This document shows positions 1 through 7,636 of a DNA stretch of 64,000 bases, piece after piece (positions within the stretch are counted from its first letter, which is position 1; every line of letters starts with the position of its first letter). The stretch covers positions 1-64,000 of the forward strand of contig CALBSO010000069.1 in assembly GCA_937968015.1 (NCBI GenBank). The letters run 5' to 3'. The notes under the pieces are model-generated. The model had not been told where the DNA came from, made no database searches, and saw only the letters and a list, made by a program, of their open reading frames with translations. Source of the DNA: an uncultured Thermomicrobia bacterium (GTDB lineage: Bacteria; Chloroflexota; Chloroflexia; Thermomicrobiales; JALYUS01). Position numbers and translations under genes: made by a program.

Positions 1-46
1 TACACGCGTAAGATCGTCGGCAGCGTCAGATGTGTATAAGAGACAG
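1..46 (+). other. Illumina Nextera adapter left on the contig end
   Basis: Not genomic. Bases 1-5 (TACAC) match the end of the P5 side, 6-13 (GCGTAAGA) have the form of an i5 index, 14-27 match the Nextera read-1 adapter (TCGTCGGCAGCGTC), and 28-46 are the 19-bp Tn5 mosaic end AGATGTGTATAAGAGACAG. Reading frames through it give the well-known artefact peptides MYKRQ and MCIRDS on the plus strand and SLIHI on the minus strand. Genomic sequence starts at base 47. Confidence 0.98.
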
Positions 47-520
47 CACTGGGGCTGGGGAAGCGCGGCGATTACCCTCGCCGTGCTCGCGCTCGTCACC
101 GCGCCGGTGGCGGACGCCTTTGTCGCGGTGCTGGAACCGACAGCGAAGACGCTCGGGCTGCCGGAACTCTTCCTCGGCCTCGTCATCGTCCCGCTCGTCG
201 GCAACATCCCCGAGAACCTCGTCGGCCTGACCGTCTCGTGGCGCGGCGATATGGACTTCGCGATGGTGATCGCCCTCGGCTCCTCGTTGCAGGTGGCGTT
301 GATGGTCGGGCCGCTGCTCGCGCTCATCTCGCCCCTGCTCGGCCACCGCATGACGCTCGTCTTCGTGCCGGTGGAGATCGTCGCCATCGCGGCGGGCGCA
401 CTCGTCACCGCAGTCGTCTCGGTGGACGGCGAGAGCACCTGGATCGAGGGCCTCGCCCTGATCGCCGTCTACATCATCTTCGCCGCCGCCATCTACGTCT
501 GGCCCGTCGGCGCTCTCTAG
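47..520 (+). CDS. Ca2+/H+ antiporter (CAX/ChaA type), C-terminal part
   Basis: Inner-membrane cation/proton exchanger of the CaCA superfamily that exports Ca2+ using the proton gradient. About 157 residues remain, with four to five hydrophobic segments. The family repeat motif is visible as GNIPENLVGL followed by MDFAMVIALGSSLQVALMVGP, matching the alpha-2 repeat (GNxxEH...GSSxQ) of CAX proteins. The 5' half, including the first alpha repeat, is missing because the contig begins here. The apparent ATG at base 32 lies inside the adapter and must be ignored. The stop at 518-520 is genuine. Family assignment is firm; the exact ion is inferred. Confidence 0.88.
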   Translation, partial: HWGWGSAAITLAVLALVTAPVADAFVAVLEPTAKTLGLPELFLGLVIVPLVGNIPENLVGLTVSWRGDMDFAMVIALGSSLQVALMVGPLLALISPLLGHRMTLVFVPVEIVAIAAGALVTAVVSVDGESTWIEGLALIAVYIIFAAAIYVWPVGAL

Positions 521-549
521 CGCGGCAGCCCGGCGGGAACCACAGCCTG

Positions 550-948
550 TTACTCAACCCGCTCCCACGTCATACACGAGTCCGACGTGGTAAGGATGAG
601 GTGGTTATCAGCAAACGCGTAGAAACGTTGCAGTTCGGTGCCGACGCGGTTCGGGTAGAGGCTGTTTTCCAGGATGTGCGACACATACCCCTCCGCCTCA
701 TGGACTTCGTATCGGCCACAGTAGGCGTTGTAACCGCCGTATGCCGCCTGTACCTCCTCCGGCGTCGAGCGCCACCGATCCCCGGACGTAAAGAGCGGCC
801 GGTCGGGCCGCATCATCTGCACCGCCATGTGCCCACCCGCCGTATAGATGATCATCCCGTGCGGCGCATCTCCCAGCGGATACGTCGCCTCGCCATTCTC
901 CCATACCTCCCAGGACACGAGCCGATACACCCCGACAAATCGCTCCAT
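550..948 (-). CDS. lipocalin-like domain protein
   Basis: A 132-residue protein resembling the lipocalin-like family PF13924: MERFVGVYRLVSWE at the start, then a G-x-I-x-Y segment (HGMIIYTAGGHMAVQ), and a YCGRYEV strand, the typical order in this family. These are small single-domain beta-barrels with no established reaction. The start at 948 is chosen because the family begins with a short lead-in to GxWxLxS; an upstream in-frame start at 1032 would add 28 residues with no family character. It is convergent with the antiporter remnant and divergent from the dehydrogenase gene at 1149. No signal peptide, so probably cytoplasmic. Confidence 0.75.
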   Translation of the reverse strand: MERFVGVYRLVSWEVWENGEATYPLGDAPHGMIIYTAGGHMAVQMMRPDRPLFTSGDRWRSTPEEVQAAYGGYNAYCGRYEVHEAEGYVSHILENSLYPNRVGTELQRFYAFADNHLILTTSDSCMTWERVE

Positions 949-1103
949 ACCCACCCCCGGAAATCGGAAACCAATTGAACCGAAAGGACACAAAGGACGC
1001 GAGGAAGCATACAGGAAATGAACCCGCTTCAAGCGTTTCTCCCTCCTGCTCCTCTTCTTGCATCTTTGCGGTTCTCCCCGGTTTCGTTCATCCGGTGCGG
1101 GGA

Positions 1104-1112
1104 TGCTATGCT
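1104..1112 (+). promoter_or_regulatory. extended -10 promoter upstream of the dehydrogenase pair
   Basis: TGCTATGCT fits the extended -10 form TGnTATAAT, 36 bases before the ATG at 1149. The same TGCTATGCT occurs before the gene at 16438, and close variants occur before 5692 (TGCTATCGT) and 57629 (TGCTATACT). No convincing -35 is visible. Confidence 0.45.
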
Positions 1113-1148
1113 TGCGGGAGGGTGAGAGGACAGACGAAGGAGGAGGCG

Positions 1149-2285
1149 ATGGCGGCGGGAGAGGCGAAGATGGGCGCGCTGGCGTGGCCGAGGACGGTCG
1201 CGGTGATCGGCGCGGGGACGATGGGATTGGGCGTCGCGGAGCAATTCGCGGCGGCGGGGCTGGCGGTGCGGATCACGGACCGCTCGCCGGAAGCGACCGC
1301 GCAGGCGTATAACCGGCTGATGCAGCGCGTGCGGGGTCATGCCGCCGCCGGGATCGTGCCGCCCGAAGCGGTCGAGCGGTGCGCGGCAGTCACCGCGAAC
1401 CCCGACCTTGCCGCGACCGTGGCGGGCGTGGACTTCATCTTTGAGGCCGTCTTCGAGCAGCAGGAGTTGAAGCACGACATGCTCGCCCGCCTTTCCCGCG
1501 TGGCGCGGCCGGACGCGGTGATCGTCTCCAATACCTCCTCCTTCCCGATTGACGACCTCGCGGAGCACGTCCTGAACGCCGAACGCTTCCTCGGCCTGCA
1601 CTGGTTCAACCCGCCCGAATGGACGCCCGGCGTCGAGGTCATCCCCCACGATGCGACTGATCCCACAACCGTCACACGGGTCGCGGGCTTTCTGCGCGCC
1701 ATCGGCAAGCGCCCGACCGTCGTCCGTAGCGCGCCCGGCTTCGTCGCCAACCGCATCCAGAACGCGCTTTTCCGCGAGGCGCTCGCCTGCGTGGAGGACG
1801 GTCTTGCCTCACCGCGCGAGGTGGATGAGGTCTGCCGCAGCACCTTCGGCTTCCGCATGCCTTTCTTTGGCCCCTTCCTGATCGCCGACATGGCGGGCCT
1901 CGATGTCTGGGAGAGCGCCGCCAGGACGATGGAGCGCGCCTACGGCGAGCGGTTCGCAATGCCACACATCCTCCACGACCTCGTCGCGCAAGGTCGCCTC
2001 GGCACGAAGACCGGCGCGGGCTTCTTCACCTACACCCCCGAAGAACGCGATCGACTGCTTCTGGAACGCGACCGCCGCTATGCCGCCCTCAATGAACTCC
2101 TCGCCCGCCTCCCTCCCGTCACCGCCGGCACGAGCGACCTCAGAGGAACCAAGAGCGCTGCGAACAGTGAGAGGGCATGGCATCATGGCACAAATCCAAC
2201 GCGTCGCGATGATCGGCACAGGGACAATGGGGCGGATGATCGCCCTGCGAACCGCGCAGCACGGCATCCCCGTCACCCTCTATGA
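1149..2285 (+). CDS. 3-hydroxyacyl-CoA dehydrogenase family protein (1)
   Basis: NAD-dependent oxidation of a 3-hydroxyacyl-CoA or related hydroxy acid. The N-terminal Rossmann motif GAGTMGLG lies at residues ~19-26, followed by the family signature around SNTSSFPIDDLA and the catalytic-region LHWFNPPEW, then the C-terminal helical domain ending in the typical GTKTGAGFFTY. The start at 1149 has an ideal ribosome site (AAGGAGGAGGCG). The last ~35 residues, after LLARLPPVTAG, are Arg-rich and unlike the family; they are read from the beginning of the next gene in another frame, giving a 101-bp overlap. A frameshift or lost stop is likely. The function is probably fatty acid or aromatic side-chain beta-oxidation; the substrate is unknown. 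Confidence 0.85.
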   Translation: MAAGEAKMGALAWPRTVAVIGAGTMGLGVAEQFAAAGLAVRITDRSPEATAQAYNRLMQRVRGHAAAGIVPPEAVERCAAVTANPDLAATVAGVDFIFEAVFEQQELKHDMLARLSRVARPDAVIVSNTSSFPIDDLAEHVLNAERFLGLHWFNPPEWTPGVEVIPHDATDPTTVTRVAGFLRAIGKRPTVVRSAPGFVANRIQNALFREALACVEDGLASPREVDEVCRSTFGFRMPFFGPFLIADMAGLDVWESAARTMERAYGERFAMPHILHDLVAQGRLGTKTGAGFFTYTPEERDRLLLERDRRYAALNELLARLPPVTAGTSDLRGTKSAANSERAWHHGTNPTRRDDRHRDNGADDRPANRAARHPRHPL

Positions 2286-3123
2286 CAGCGACCCCGCCGC
2301 GCTCGACCGGGCGCGTACGGCGATTCACGACATCCTGAGCGGCTGGCTGTCGCGGGGGGCGCTCGCGCGGATCGAGATGGACGATATCGAGGGGCGTCTC
2401 CGCTACGCCAATGATCTGGCGAGCGCCGTGCGCGATGTGGACCTCGTGATCGAGGCGATTCCAGAACGTGTAGGTATGAAGCGCGTCCTGTTTAGCCAAC
2501 TGGACGAACTCTGCCGGGAGAGCGCGATCATCGCGACAAACAGTTCCTCCATCCGCGTCAGTTACCTCGAGGATGCGACAGCCCGCTCCGAGAAGGTCGC
2601 CAATCTCCACTTCTACAATCCCATCTGGGAGATACCGATGGTCGAGATCGGCAGAGGCACGAAGACCAACGATGCGACGATTGACACGCTGACTGCCTAC
2701 GCGCGGAGGATTGATCTCCTGCCGCTGCATGTCCGGAAGGAGAGCACCGGCTTCATCTTCAACCGTGTCTGGCGCGCAATTAAGAAGGAGACGTTGAAGG
2801 TCGTGGAGAGCGGCGTTGCATCCTTCGAGGACGTGGATCGCGCCTGGATGACGATGTATCACACGGCGATGGGGCCGTTCGGCAAGATGGATGAGATCGG
2901 CCTTGACGTGGTGAAGGACATCGAGGAGCACTACGCCTCTGAGAGCGGTGACCCCGCCGATCTGCCACCGAACGTCCTCACCGATCGTGTCGCACGCGGT
3001 GACCTCGGCATGAAGACCGGCTGCGGTTTCTACACCTATCCGGACCCCGCCTGGGCCGCTCCCGACTTTCTCAAGCCGTCACCATCCGCGCCGGATTCCC
3101 CCGGCATCGCGCGTCGTTTCTGA
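2185..3123 (+). CDS. 3-hydroxyacyl-CoA dehydrogenase family protein (2)
   Basis: A second, divergent member of the same family (312 residues). It has the Rossmann GTGTMGRM near residue 11, IIATNSSSIRVSYL, NLHFYNPIWEIPMVEIG and, in the C-terminal domain, STGFIFNRVWRAIKKE and DLGMKTGCGFYTY. The ATG at 2185 lies inside the 3' end of gene 1, so the two are surely co-transcribed and possibly translationally coupled. Two adjacent non-identical dehydrogenases without a neighbouring crotonase or thiolase suggest action on special hydroxyacyl substrates rather than the core fatty-acid spiral. This part is inference. Confidence 0.85.
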   Translation: MAQIQRVAMIGTGTMGRMIALRTAQHGIPVTLYDSDPAALDRARTAIHDILSGWLSRGALARIEMDDIEGRLRYANDLASAVRDVDLVIEAIPERVGMKRVLFSQLDELCRESAIIATNSSSIRVSYLEDATARSEKVANLHFYNPIWEIPMVEIGRGTKTNDATIDTLTAYARRIDLLPLHVRKESTGFIFNRVWRAIKKETLKVVESGVASFEDVDRAWMTMYHTAMGPFGKMDEIGLDVVKDIEEHYASESGDPADLPPNVLTDRVARGDLGMKTGCGFYTYPDPAWAAPDFLKPSPSAPDSPGIARRF

Positions 3124-3350
3124 TTTCGCCAACCGGGTAGTGCCGATGTGTGCATCGTGTGTATCATTGCCTCGTCTTCCTTCCCTCCGTGAACCCAGAG
3201 GATGGGGGAGATTTTAGTGATAGGCAACGCATCGTCTCGCGTGCGGTGCTGATGCGTGATATGCTCCCAGTGGCAAGACCATACATCCAGTCGCGTTGTG
3301 CATCCGTATACCACGAGAGACGTTCGTGCTATCCATCAAGGAGTTGTGTC

Positions 3351-4790
3351 ATGGCGACGGTGATCGGCGAGCGTGTGCTGAAGGAGACGGAGGGGTTGTC
3401 ACGGACGCACGAGCGCGTCCCAGCCCAGTACGTGGCATTGCCGAACGGTGAGGTCGTCTTCCGGCGATGCGAACCGGACGGCTCCGCGACCGAGACGGAC
3501 CTCGGGCCGCACGCCGCCTTCTACGAGCGGATCTTCGCCCTGGATGAGCAGATCAAGGCAAAATACGGCAACGGGGATGGGCCGACAAAAGGCGGGCCGG
3601 GCTTGCCGGGGCGGCAGCGCGCGGGCCTCGTGATGCTCGAAGTGACGGAGAAGTGCAACCTCACCTGCCCGATGTGCTACGCGGGCAGCAACCCGGACGG
3701 ACGGCACTATACGATGGGAGAGATCGAGCAGCGGCTCGATGAGATCGTCGCGGCGGAAGGTGCGGACGTCAGCCTGCAAATCTCCGGGGGCGAGCCTTCC
3801 GTACGCAAAGACCTTAAAGAACTCGCGGCGCTGATCAAGTCCAAGGGGTTCACGAACTTCGAGATGATCTCCAACGGCATTCGCATCGCGCGGGACGCGG
3901 ACTTCGCGGAGAGCCTGAAGGCGTGGGGCTTCACCTCCGTCTACTTGCAGTGGGATTCGCTCCGGGAGTCGGACATCGAACTGCTGCGGGGCGAGAAGTT
4001 GTTGAGCGTCCGTATGAAGGCGCTGGACCAATTGGAGAAGGCGGGGCTGAACACGACGCTGGCAGTTTCGCTCCTGCCGGGGTTGAATACTGACCAGATC
4101 GGGCCGATCCTCGAGGTCTGTCGCCAGCATCCGATTATCCGCGCCGTCTCCTTTCAGGCGGCGACGCCGTTCGGCAACCGCTGGGATGTGGACGAAGATC
4201 GGGGAGACGCGACGCTCGACACGCGCGGCTTTGGCCGCAAACTCCGCCTACCGGACATCCTGCAACTGATCGAGGAGCAACTCGGCATCGCGCCGGAAGA
4301 GTTCATGCCCCTCGGCTTCGGCTCGCCGTTGTGCAATTCCATCGCGATTTTGCGCCACGACAAGAAGCGCGGCGCCTGGGTACCGACGACGCCGGGCATC
4401 GAATGGAACAAATACAGCCAGATCCTCGGCGATGACCCGGTGGACTTCATCCGCATGGTGACGCGCGGCAAGGGTGCGTTCTCGAAGCGGCTCCTCTCCC
4501 GAGAGGGATTGGCGGCGATGCGCGTCCTCCTGCCATATCTCGGGAGGAATCCCGGCATCATGTTCGATACGCAGTACGTCACGGTCTTCATCAAGCCCTT
4601 CATGGACGCAGAAGACCTCGATTTCGACCGCGTGGACCGCTGCTGCTTCCACAACGCCTCGCCGCGCGGCCTGCACTCCTTCTGCCATTTGAATGCCCTC
4701 ATCCGCCCGACGACGACGGTGGATGCCTCGGCCTTCGGAGACGTCATCATGCTGCCGCAACCGGAACTGGTCATGGCGGATGGGGATTAA
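3351..4790 (+). CDS. radical SAM protein resembling the Tes / membrane-spanning lipid synthase group
   Basis: A 479-residue radical SAM enzyme. The CxxxCxxC cluster motif is at C102, C106 and C109 (EKCNLTCPMCYAGSN), followed by the SAM-binding ISGGEPSVRKDL. Further segments resemble the COG1964 family that includes archaeal tetraether synthase (MJ0619/Tes): VYLQWDS, LLRGEKLL and, at the C-terminus, a DRCCFHNASPRG...FCHLN block (C431, C432, C445) that in this family ligates extra Fe-S clusters. The N-terminal segment aligns in layout with the zinc-like domain of Tes but its CxxC and CPEHG motifs are degenerate (RTHERV, RRCEPDG). The start at 3351 was chosen for the AAGGAG upstream. Radical SAM is certain; the lipid-joining role is inference. 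Confidence 0.8.
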   Translation: MATVIGERVLKETEGLSRTHERVPAQYVALPNGEVVFRRCEPDGSATETDLGPHAAFYERIFALDEQIKAKYGNGDGPTKGGPGLPGRQRAGLVMLEVTEKCNLTCPMCYAGSNPDGRHYTMGEIEQRLDEIVAAEGADVSLQISGGEPSVRKDLKELAALIKSKGFTNFEMISNGIRIARDADFAESLKAWGFTSVYLQWDSLRESDIELLRGEKLLSVRMKALDQLEKAGLNTTLAVSLLPGLNTDQIGPILEVCRQHPIIRAVSFQAATPFGNRWDVDEDRGDATLDTRGFGRKLRLPDILQLIEEQLGIAPEEFMPLGFGSPLCNSIAILRHDKKRGAWVPTTPGIEWNKYSQILGDDPVDFIRMVTRGKGAFSKRLLSREGLAAMRVLLPYLGRNPGIMFDTQYVTVFIKPFMDAEDLDFDRVDRCCFHNASPRGLHSFCHLNALIRPTTTVDASAFGDVIMLPQPELVMADGD

Positions 4791-5610
4791 CGGCCCTACC
4801 CCCCCTGCCCCCTGCCCCGATGGGGAAGGGGGAGACGACGTAGGGGCGCGGGTGCCCTCTGGGCAGGACGAACCGCCCTTGCCGACGCTCGCGATCATCG
4901 TCGCGGCGCGGAATGAGGCGCATCGGATCGCGGCGGTCTTGCAGCAGTATCGGGCGCTCGTGCCGGACGCGGAATTGATCGTCGCGGACGGCGCAAGCAA
5001 AGACGCGACGGCACGGGAGGCGTTGCCGTATGCGCGCGTCGTGACCGGAAAAGGATCGCTCGGCGCAAACGAGAACCGGGCGGCGGCGGAAGCGACCGCG
5101 GACGTTCTCCTTTTTGTTCATGCGGACACGCATCTCGCGGATGTGGCAATGGTGCGGCAAACGATGGCGGATCCTGCAGTCGTCGGCGGCGCGTACCGGC
5201 TGCGATTCGATGACGACGCGCGCGTCTACCAAATGATGGCACGGCGGGCGGATCAGCGCTCGCTCGCGGGGGCATATACGGGCGATCAAGGCATCTTCGT
5301 GCGTCGGTCGGTCTTTGAGGCGTTGGGGGGCTTCCCGATCTGGCCGCTGATGGAAGATGTCGCCTTCTCGGAGCGGCTACGGAACGAGGGCCGCGTTGTC
5401 CTGCTCGACGCGGAGGCGATCACCTCGACGCGACGACACAAGGCGCAAGGGCCGTACCGCCTCATCGGCCGGGTGATGCTCATCCGGCTCCTCTATCGCT
5501 TCGGCGCCTCGCCCGAATTCCTCGCGCGGCTCTGGCGGCGCGGCGGCGATGTTGTGCCGGACCGGATGCCGAAGGGCGTACCGACGATGCGCGGGCGGGA
5601 AGTGACGTGA
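4780..5610 (+). CDS. family 2 glycosyltransferase (TIGR04283-like)
   Basis: A GT-A glycosyltransferase: LAIIVAARNEAHRI starts the nucleotide-sugar domain, followed by ELIVADGASKDAT, a metal-binding VHADT (DxD-like) and the acceptor segment GAYTGDQGIFVRRSVFEALGGF with LMEDVAFSERL. This matches the rSAM-associated transferase group TIGR04283, and here it does follow a radical SAM gene, overlapping it by 11 bp. The first ~30 residues (Pro/Gly-rich) are encoded by a GC-rich intergenic-type hairpin repeat, so the true start may be the in-frame GTG at 4852. No membrane segment is seen. It may decorate the product of the radical SAM enzyme; this is inference. Confidence 0.82.
   Translation: MGINGPTPPAPCPDGEGGDDVGARVPSGQDEPPLPTLAIIVAARNEAHRIAAVLQQYRALVPDAELIVADGASKDATAREALPYARVVTGKGSLGANENRAAAEATADVLLFVHADTHLADVAMVRQTMADPAVVGGAYRLRFDDDARVYQMMARRADQRSLAGAYTGDQGIFVRRSVFEALGGFPIWPLMEDVAFSERLRNEGRVVLLDAEAITSTRRHKAQGPYRLIGRVMLIRLLYRFGASPEFLARLWRRGGDVVPDRMPKGVPTMRGREVT
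4796..4865. repeat. GC-rich dispersed hairpin repeat, copy A
   Basis: A C-rich/G-rich segment holding CCCCGATGGGG and TGCCCTCTGGGCA hairpins. A related arrangement (CCCGTGGGG followed by CGCCCTCTGGGCG) occurs at 42434-42490. It lies across the presumed start of the glycosyltransferase gene, which makes that start uncertain. Confidence 0.5.
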
Positions 5611-5676
5611 CTCTCTATATCTTTATATTACGCGGGACGAAACGCGTAGGATCGCTATCCCTCCCTGACCAATTCA

Positions 5677-5685
5677 TGCTATCGT
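5677..5685 (+). promoter_or_regulatory. extended -10 promoter, near-leaderless
   Basis: TGCTATCGT ends six bases before the ATG of the restriction endonuclease remnant at 5692, so transcription would begin at or next to the start codon. There is no Shine-Dalgarno sequence between. Confidence 0.4.
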
Positions 5686-5691
5686 ATACGC

Positions 5692-6063
5692 ATGACTTCG
5701 AAAACGGCTGCGGAAAAGTTCCTCCTCCTGCTTCAGGAAGAAGCAGCGACATTCAATCGGCGAATCTCGACCGAGAGTGGGGATTGGGTCGTCAAAGGCT
5801 TCATCGATATATTTAGGAATGTTTACACCATTTCCAGCGATACAAAGGTCGTTTCAAAGCTCATCGAGATAATGCTATTCCCTCACTTCGTAGCCTTTGC
5901 TGAAAAGCACGAGCTGAAATTAGCGCTGTCGCGCGAGCAAAACCATTACCCTGACTTGACCTTTGTGGACGGCGAGGCGAATAAGTTCGCTGTTGATCTC
6001 AAAAGCACCTATCGAACCAGCGCTTCGACAGTCAATACGATGACCTTATACCGATTCCCGTAG
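5692..6063 (+). pseudogene. EcoRV-like type II restriction endonuclease, 5' half, cut by an IS element
   Basis: The first ~118 residues resemble the type II endonuclease EcoRV (PF09233): SSDTKVVSKLIEI matches the GSDTKV segment, AEKHELKL the AEKHG segment, and QNHYPDLT...FAVDLKSTY the active site. The catalytic PD...D-x-K residues are present as D88, D102 and K104 (EcoRV D74, D90, K92). The frame runs into the IS630 element at 6049 and stops at 6063 after five IS-encoded residues. About half of the protein, including the DNA-recognition loops of EcoRV, is absent, and no match to it is seen beyond the element. No DNA methyltransferase is adjacent. Local base composition is AT-richer than the neighbours, indicating transfer. 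Confidence 0.85.
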
Positions 6064-7206
6064 AAGGGTTCACATTAGCACCACGGCCACCAGTGGTAGT
6101 TCGTCGCCCGACAGATCTGCACCGGATTGTCATGCAACGTCACACAGCGCTGCCCGACGATCTGTTCCAGTTCCGTGACCTTGCTCACCGGCCAGTTCGC
6201 CACCGCCTCCCGCACTGATGGCCAGAGCCGCTCCGCCGGGTTCAACTGTGGCGTGTAGGCGGGCAGGAACCAGAGCGTCAGCCCCTCCGGCAGTGCGAGC
6301 CGCTTGCTCGTGTGCCATCCCGCTCGATCCACGACCAGCACGACCCGGTGTGCCGCGTCAATGCCGACATCCTGGGCGAACGCCGCCAGTGCCGCTGCCA
6401 TCACCGCGATATTCACCTGCGGCATTGTCAGCCAGTACGTCGCACCCGTCGGCGGATGAACGAAGCCGTAGACCCACAGCCACTCGTAGCGCGGATTGAC
6501 CCAGGCGATTGGTCGCTCCCCGCGCGGTGCCCATGCCACCCAGAGAGTACCCGGGCCGTACCACCGGCTGTAAGCCCAAGCGCGCCTCGTCCTGCGCCCA
6601 TGTCTCGACACTGACCACCCCCGACACCGCGCGCACTGCGGCGACGTGGGTATTCAGGCTTTGCGCAACGCCGCCTGCTCCTCGGCGGTGGCGGCGTGGA
6701 CATGGCAGGGGCGCGGCACCTGCGGCGTGCGCCCGAGGCGGCGCGGGTAGACCACCCCGCGCTGCGGGTTCGTCACCACCCCGGCATGGCTCGCCATCCA
6801 CGCCGCCACCTTCCGCCCTGTCCACAGCCCGCCATCCGCAGGCGGCGCGGCAAGCGCGACGGTGAGAGCGGCGGTCTGGATGGCATCAAGCAAGGGGGCA
6901 TGACCAGGATTGTCGTGTCGTCCGTCGCCGAGCCCCGCCGCTCCCGCCGCGTTGTAGCGGGCGATCAGCCTGCTCGCCCAGCGGGAGGAGACCCCGACCA
7001 CACCCGCCGCCTCGTCCCGCGTCGCGCCGCGACTGACCAGCCAGATGAGCTGCCAGCGGCGGGCAGCGGCGGCAGCGGGGGTCGCTTTGTAGCGCGCCGC
7101 CAGTTGCGCCGTCGTGAAGTGTGGCACGAGCGTCACCCGTCTCCCCATCGTTCCCTCCCGCCGTCAACCGGCTGCCGATACGCGAACTATACATCAGGAA
7201 TCGGTA
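6049..7206. mobile_element. IS630-family insertion sequence, 1,158 bp, with TA target duplication
   Basis: The ends are inverted repeats: TACCGATTCC at 6049-6058 and GGAATCGGTA at 7197-7206 (10 of 10). Both are bordered by TA (6047-6048 and 7207-7208), the target dinucleotide duplicated by the IS630/Tc1/mariner group. Inside is one transposase gene on the minus strand, damaged by two frame changes. The element cuts the EcoRV-like gene after codon 119. Length and ends are normal for the family, so the insertion is complete although the transposase is broken. Confidence 0.92.
6075..7148 (-). pseudogene. IS630-family transposase with two frame changes
   Basis: A DDE transposase encoded in three pieces. 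7148-6654 gives the N-terminal helix-turn-helix part (RDEAAGVVGVSSRWASRLIARYNAAG is spread over its two HTH domains). The middle piece, around 6670-6560, is in another minus frame and has the first catalytic Asp (ETWAQDEARLGLQP). 6611-6075 returns to the first frame with the second Asp (RVVLVVDRAGWH) and the Glu (LNPAERLW). Leaving a frame and coming back is typical of two compensating indels rather than of the single programmed frameshift in some IS630 elements. It is probably inactive, although it could be moved by an intact copy elsewhere. Confidence 0.85.
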
Positions 7207-7228
7207 TAATCAGTGTCAGCGACCGCGA

Positions 7229-7498
7229 TTACAGACAACCCCGATGAGTGCTCCCATGATGCCTGCTCATAGCAAGGGTTGGAGCTGCTCCACTCGCAGC
7301 GATCCACTCGATTCGGTTTGTTGCGGGACGGATGCGGTAACTGTTGACGTTCGCGTTGCGCCACATCGTCTCGCCATCATCGAGTTGACGGAGGAGTGGG
7401 GAAGAATTGGTGGTTGGTGTCGCTGCTGAACCGGAGTTCCCGCATGCCCCCACTGTGCCGATCGCGAACACCATAACCAGAGCGGCGAAACCCTTCAT
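7229..7498 (-). pseudogene. small lipoprotein, probably DUF6174-like, 3' end lost
   Basis: The first ~25 residues form a lipoprotein signal (MKGFAALVMVFAIG, lipobox VGAC) followed by a short Gly/Ser/Thr linker and DDGETMWRNANVNSYRI, which recalls the start of DUF6174 domains (helix, then W...NYRY). The family's following Cys motif is not present and the frame stops 23 bp short of the IS right end, so the gene is probably broken. A ribosome site (AAGGAAG) stands ahead of 7498. It converges on the IS from the other side than the endonuclease remnant. Function unknown. Confidence 0.45.
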
Positions 7499-7636
7499 CG
7501 GTCTTGCTCACTTCCTTGGCAGCGGCTCTGTCAAGGTAGTAACAGATGGCCATAGACTTTGGTTCCGGGTTGCGAGACAGCATTGAGACCGTGATTGCTT
7601 GCCAGCGAGTTTGCACAGATCACAGAGAGCGAGACG

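Noticed and set aside
32..46. ATG at 32 as the start of the antiporter gene
   Set aside because: It lies in adapter sequence; the resulting MYKRQ is a known contamination peptide.
6075..7148. Programmed frameshift making a normal IS630 OrfA-OrfB transposase
   Set aside because: The frame changes and then changes back, so a single slippage cannot give the full protein.
5692..7247. A functional EcoRV-like gene spliced across the IS
   Set aside because: Removing the IS with one TA gives a frame that ends after 13 residues with no resemblance to the second half of EcoRV.
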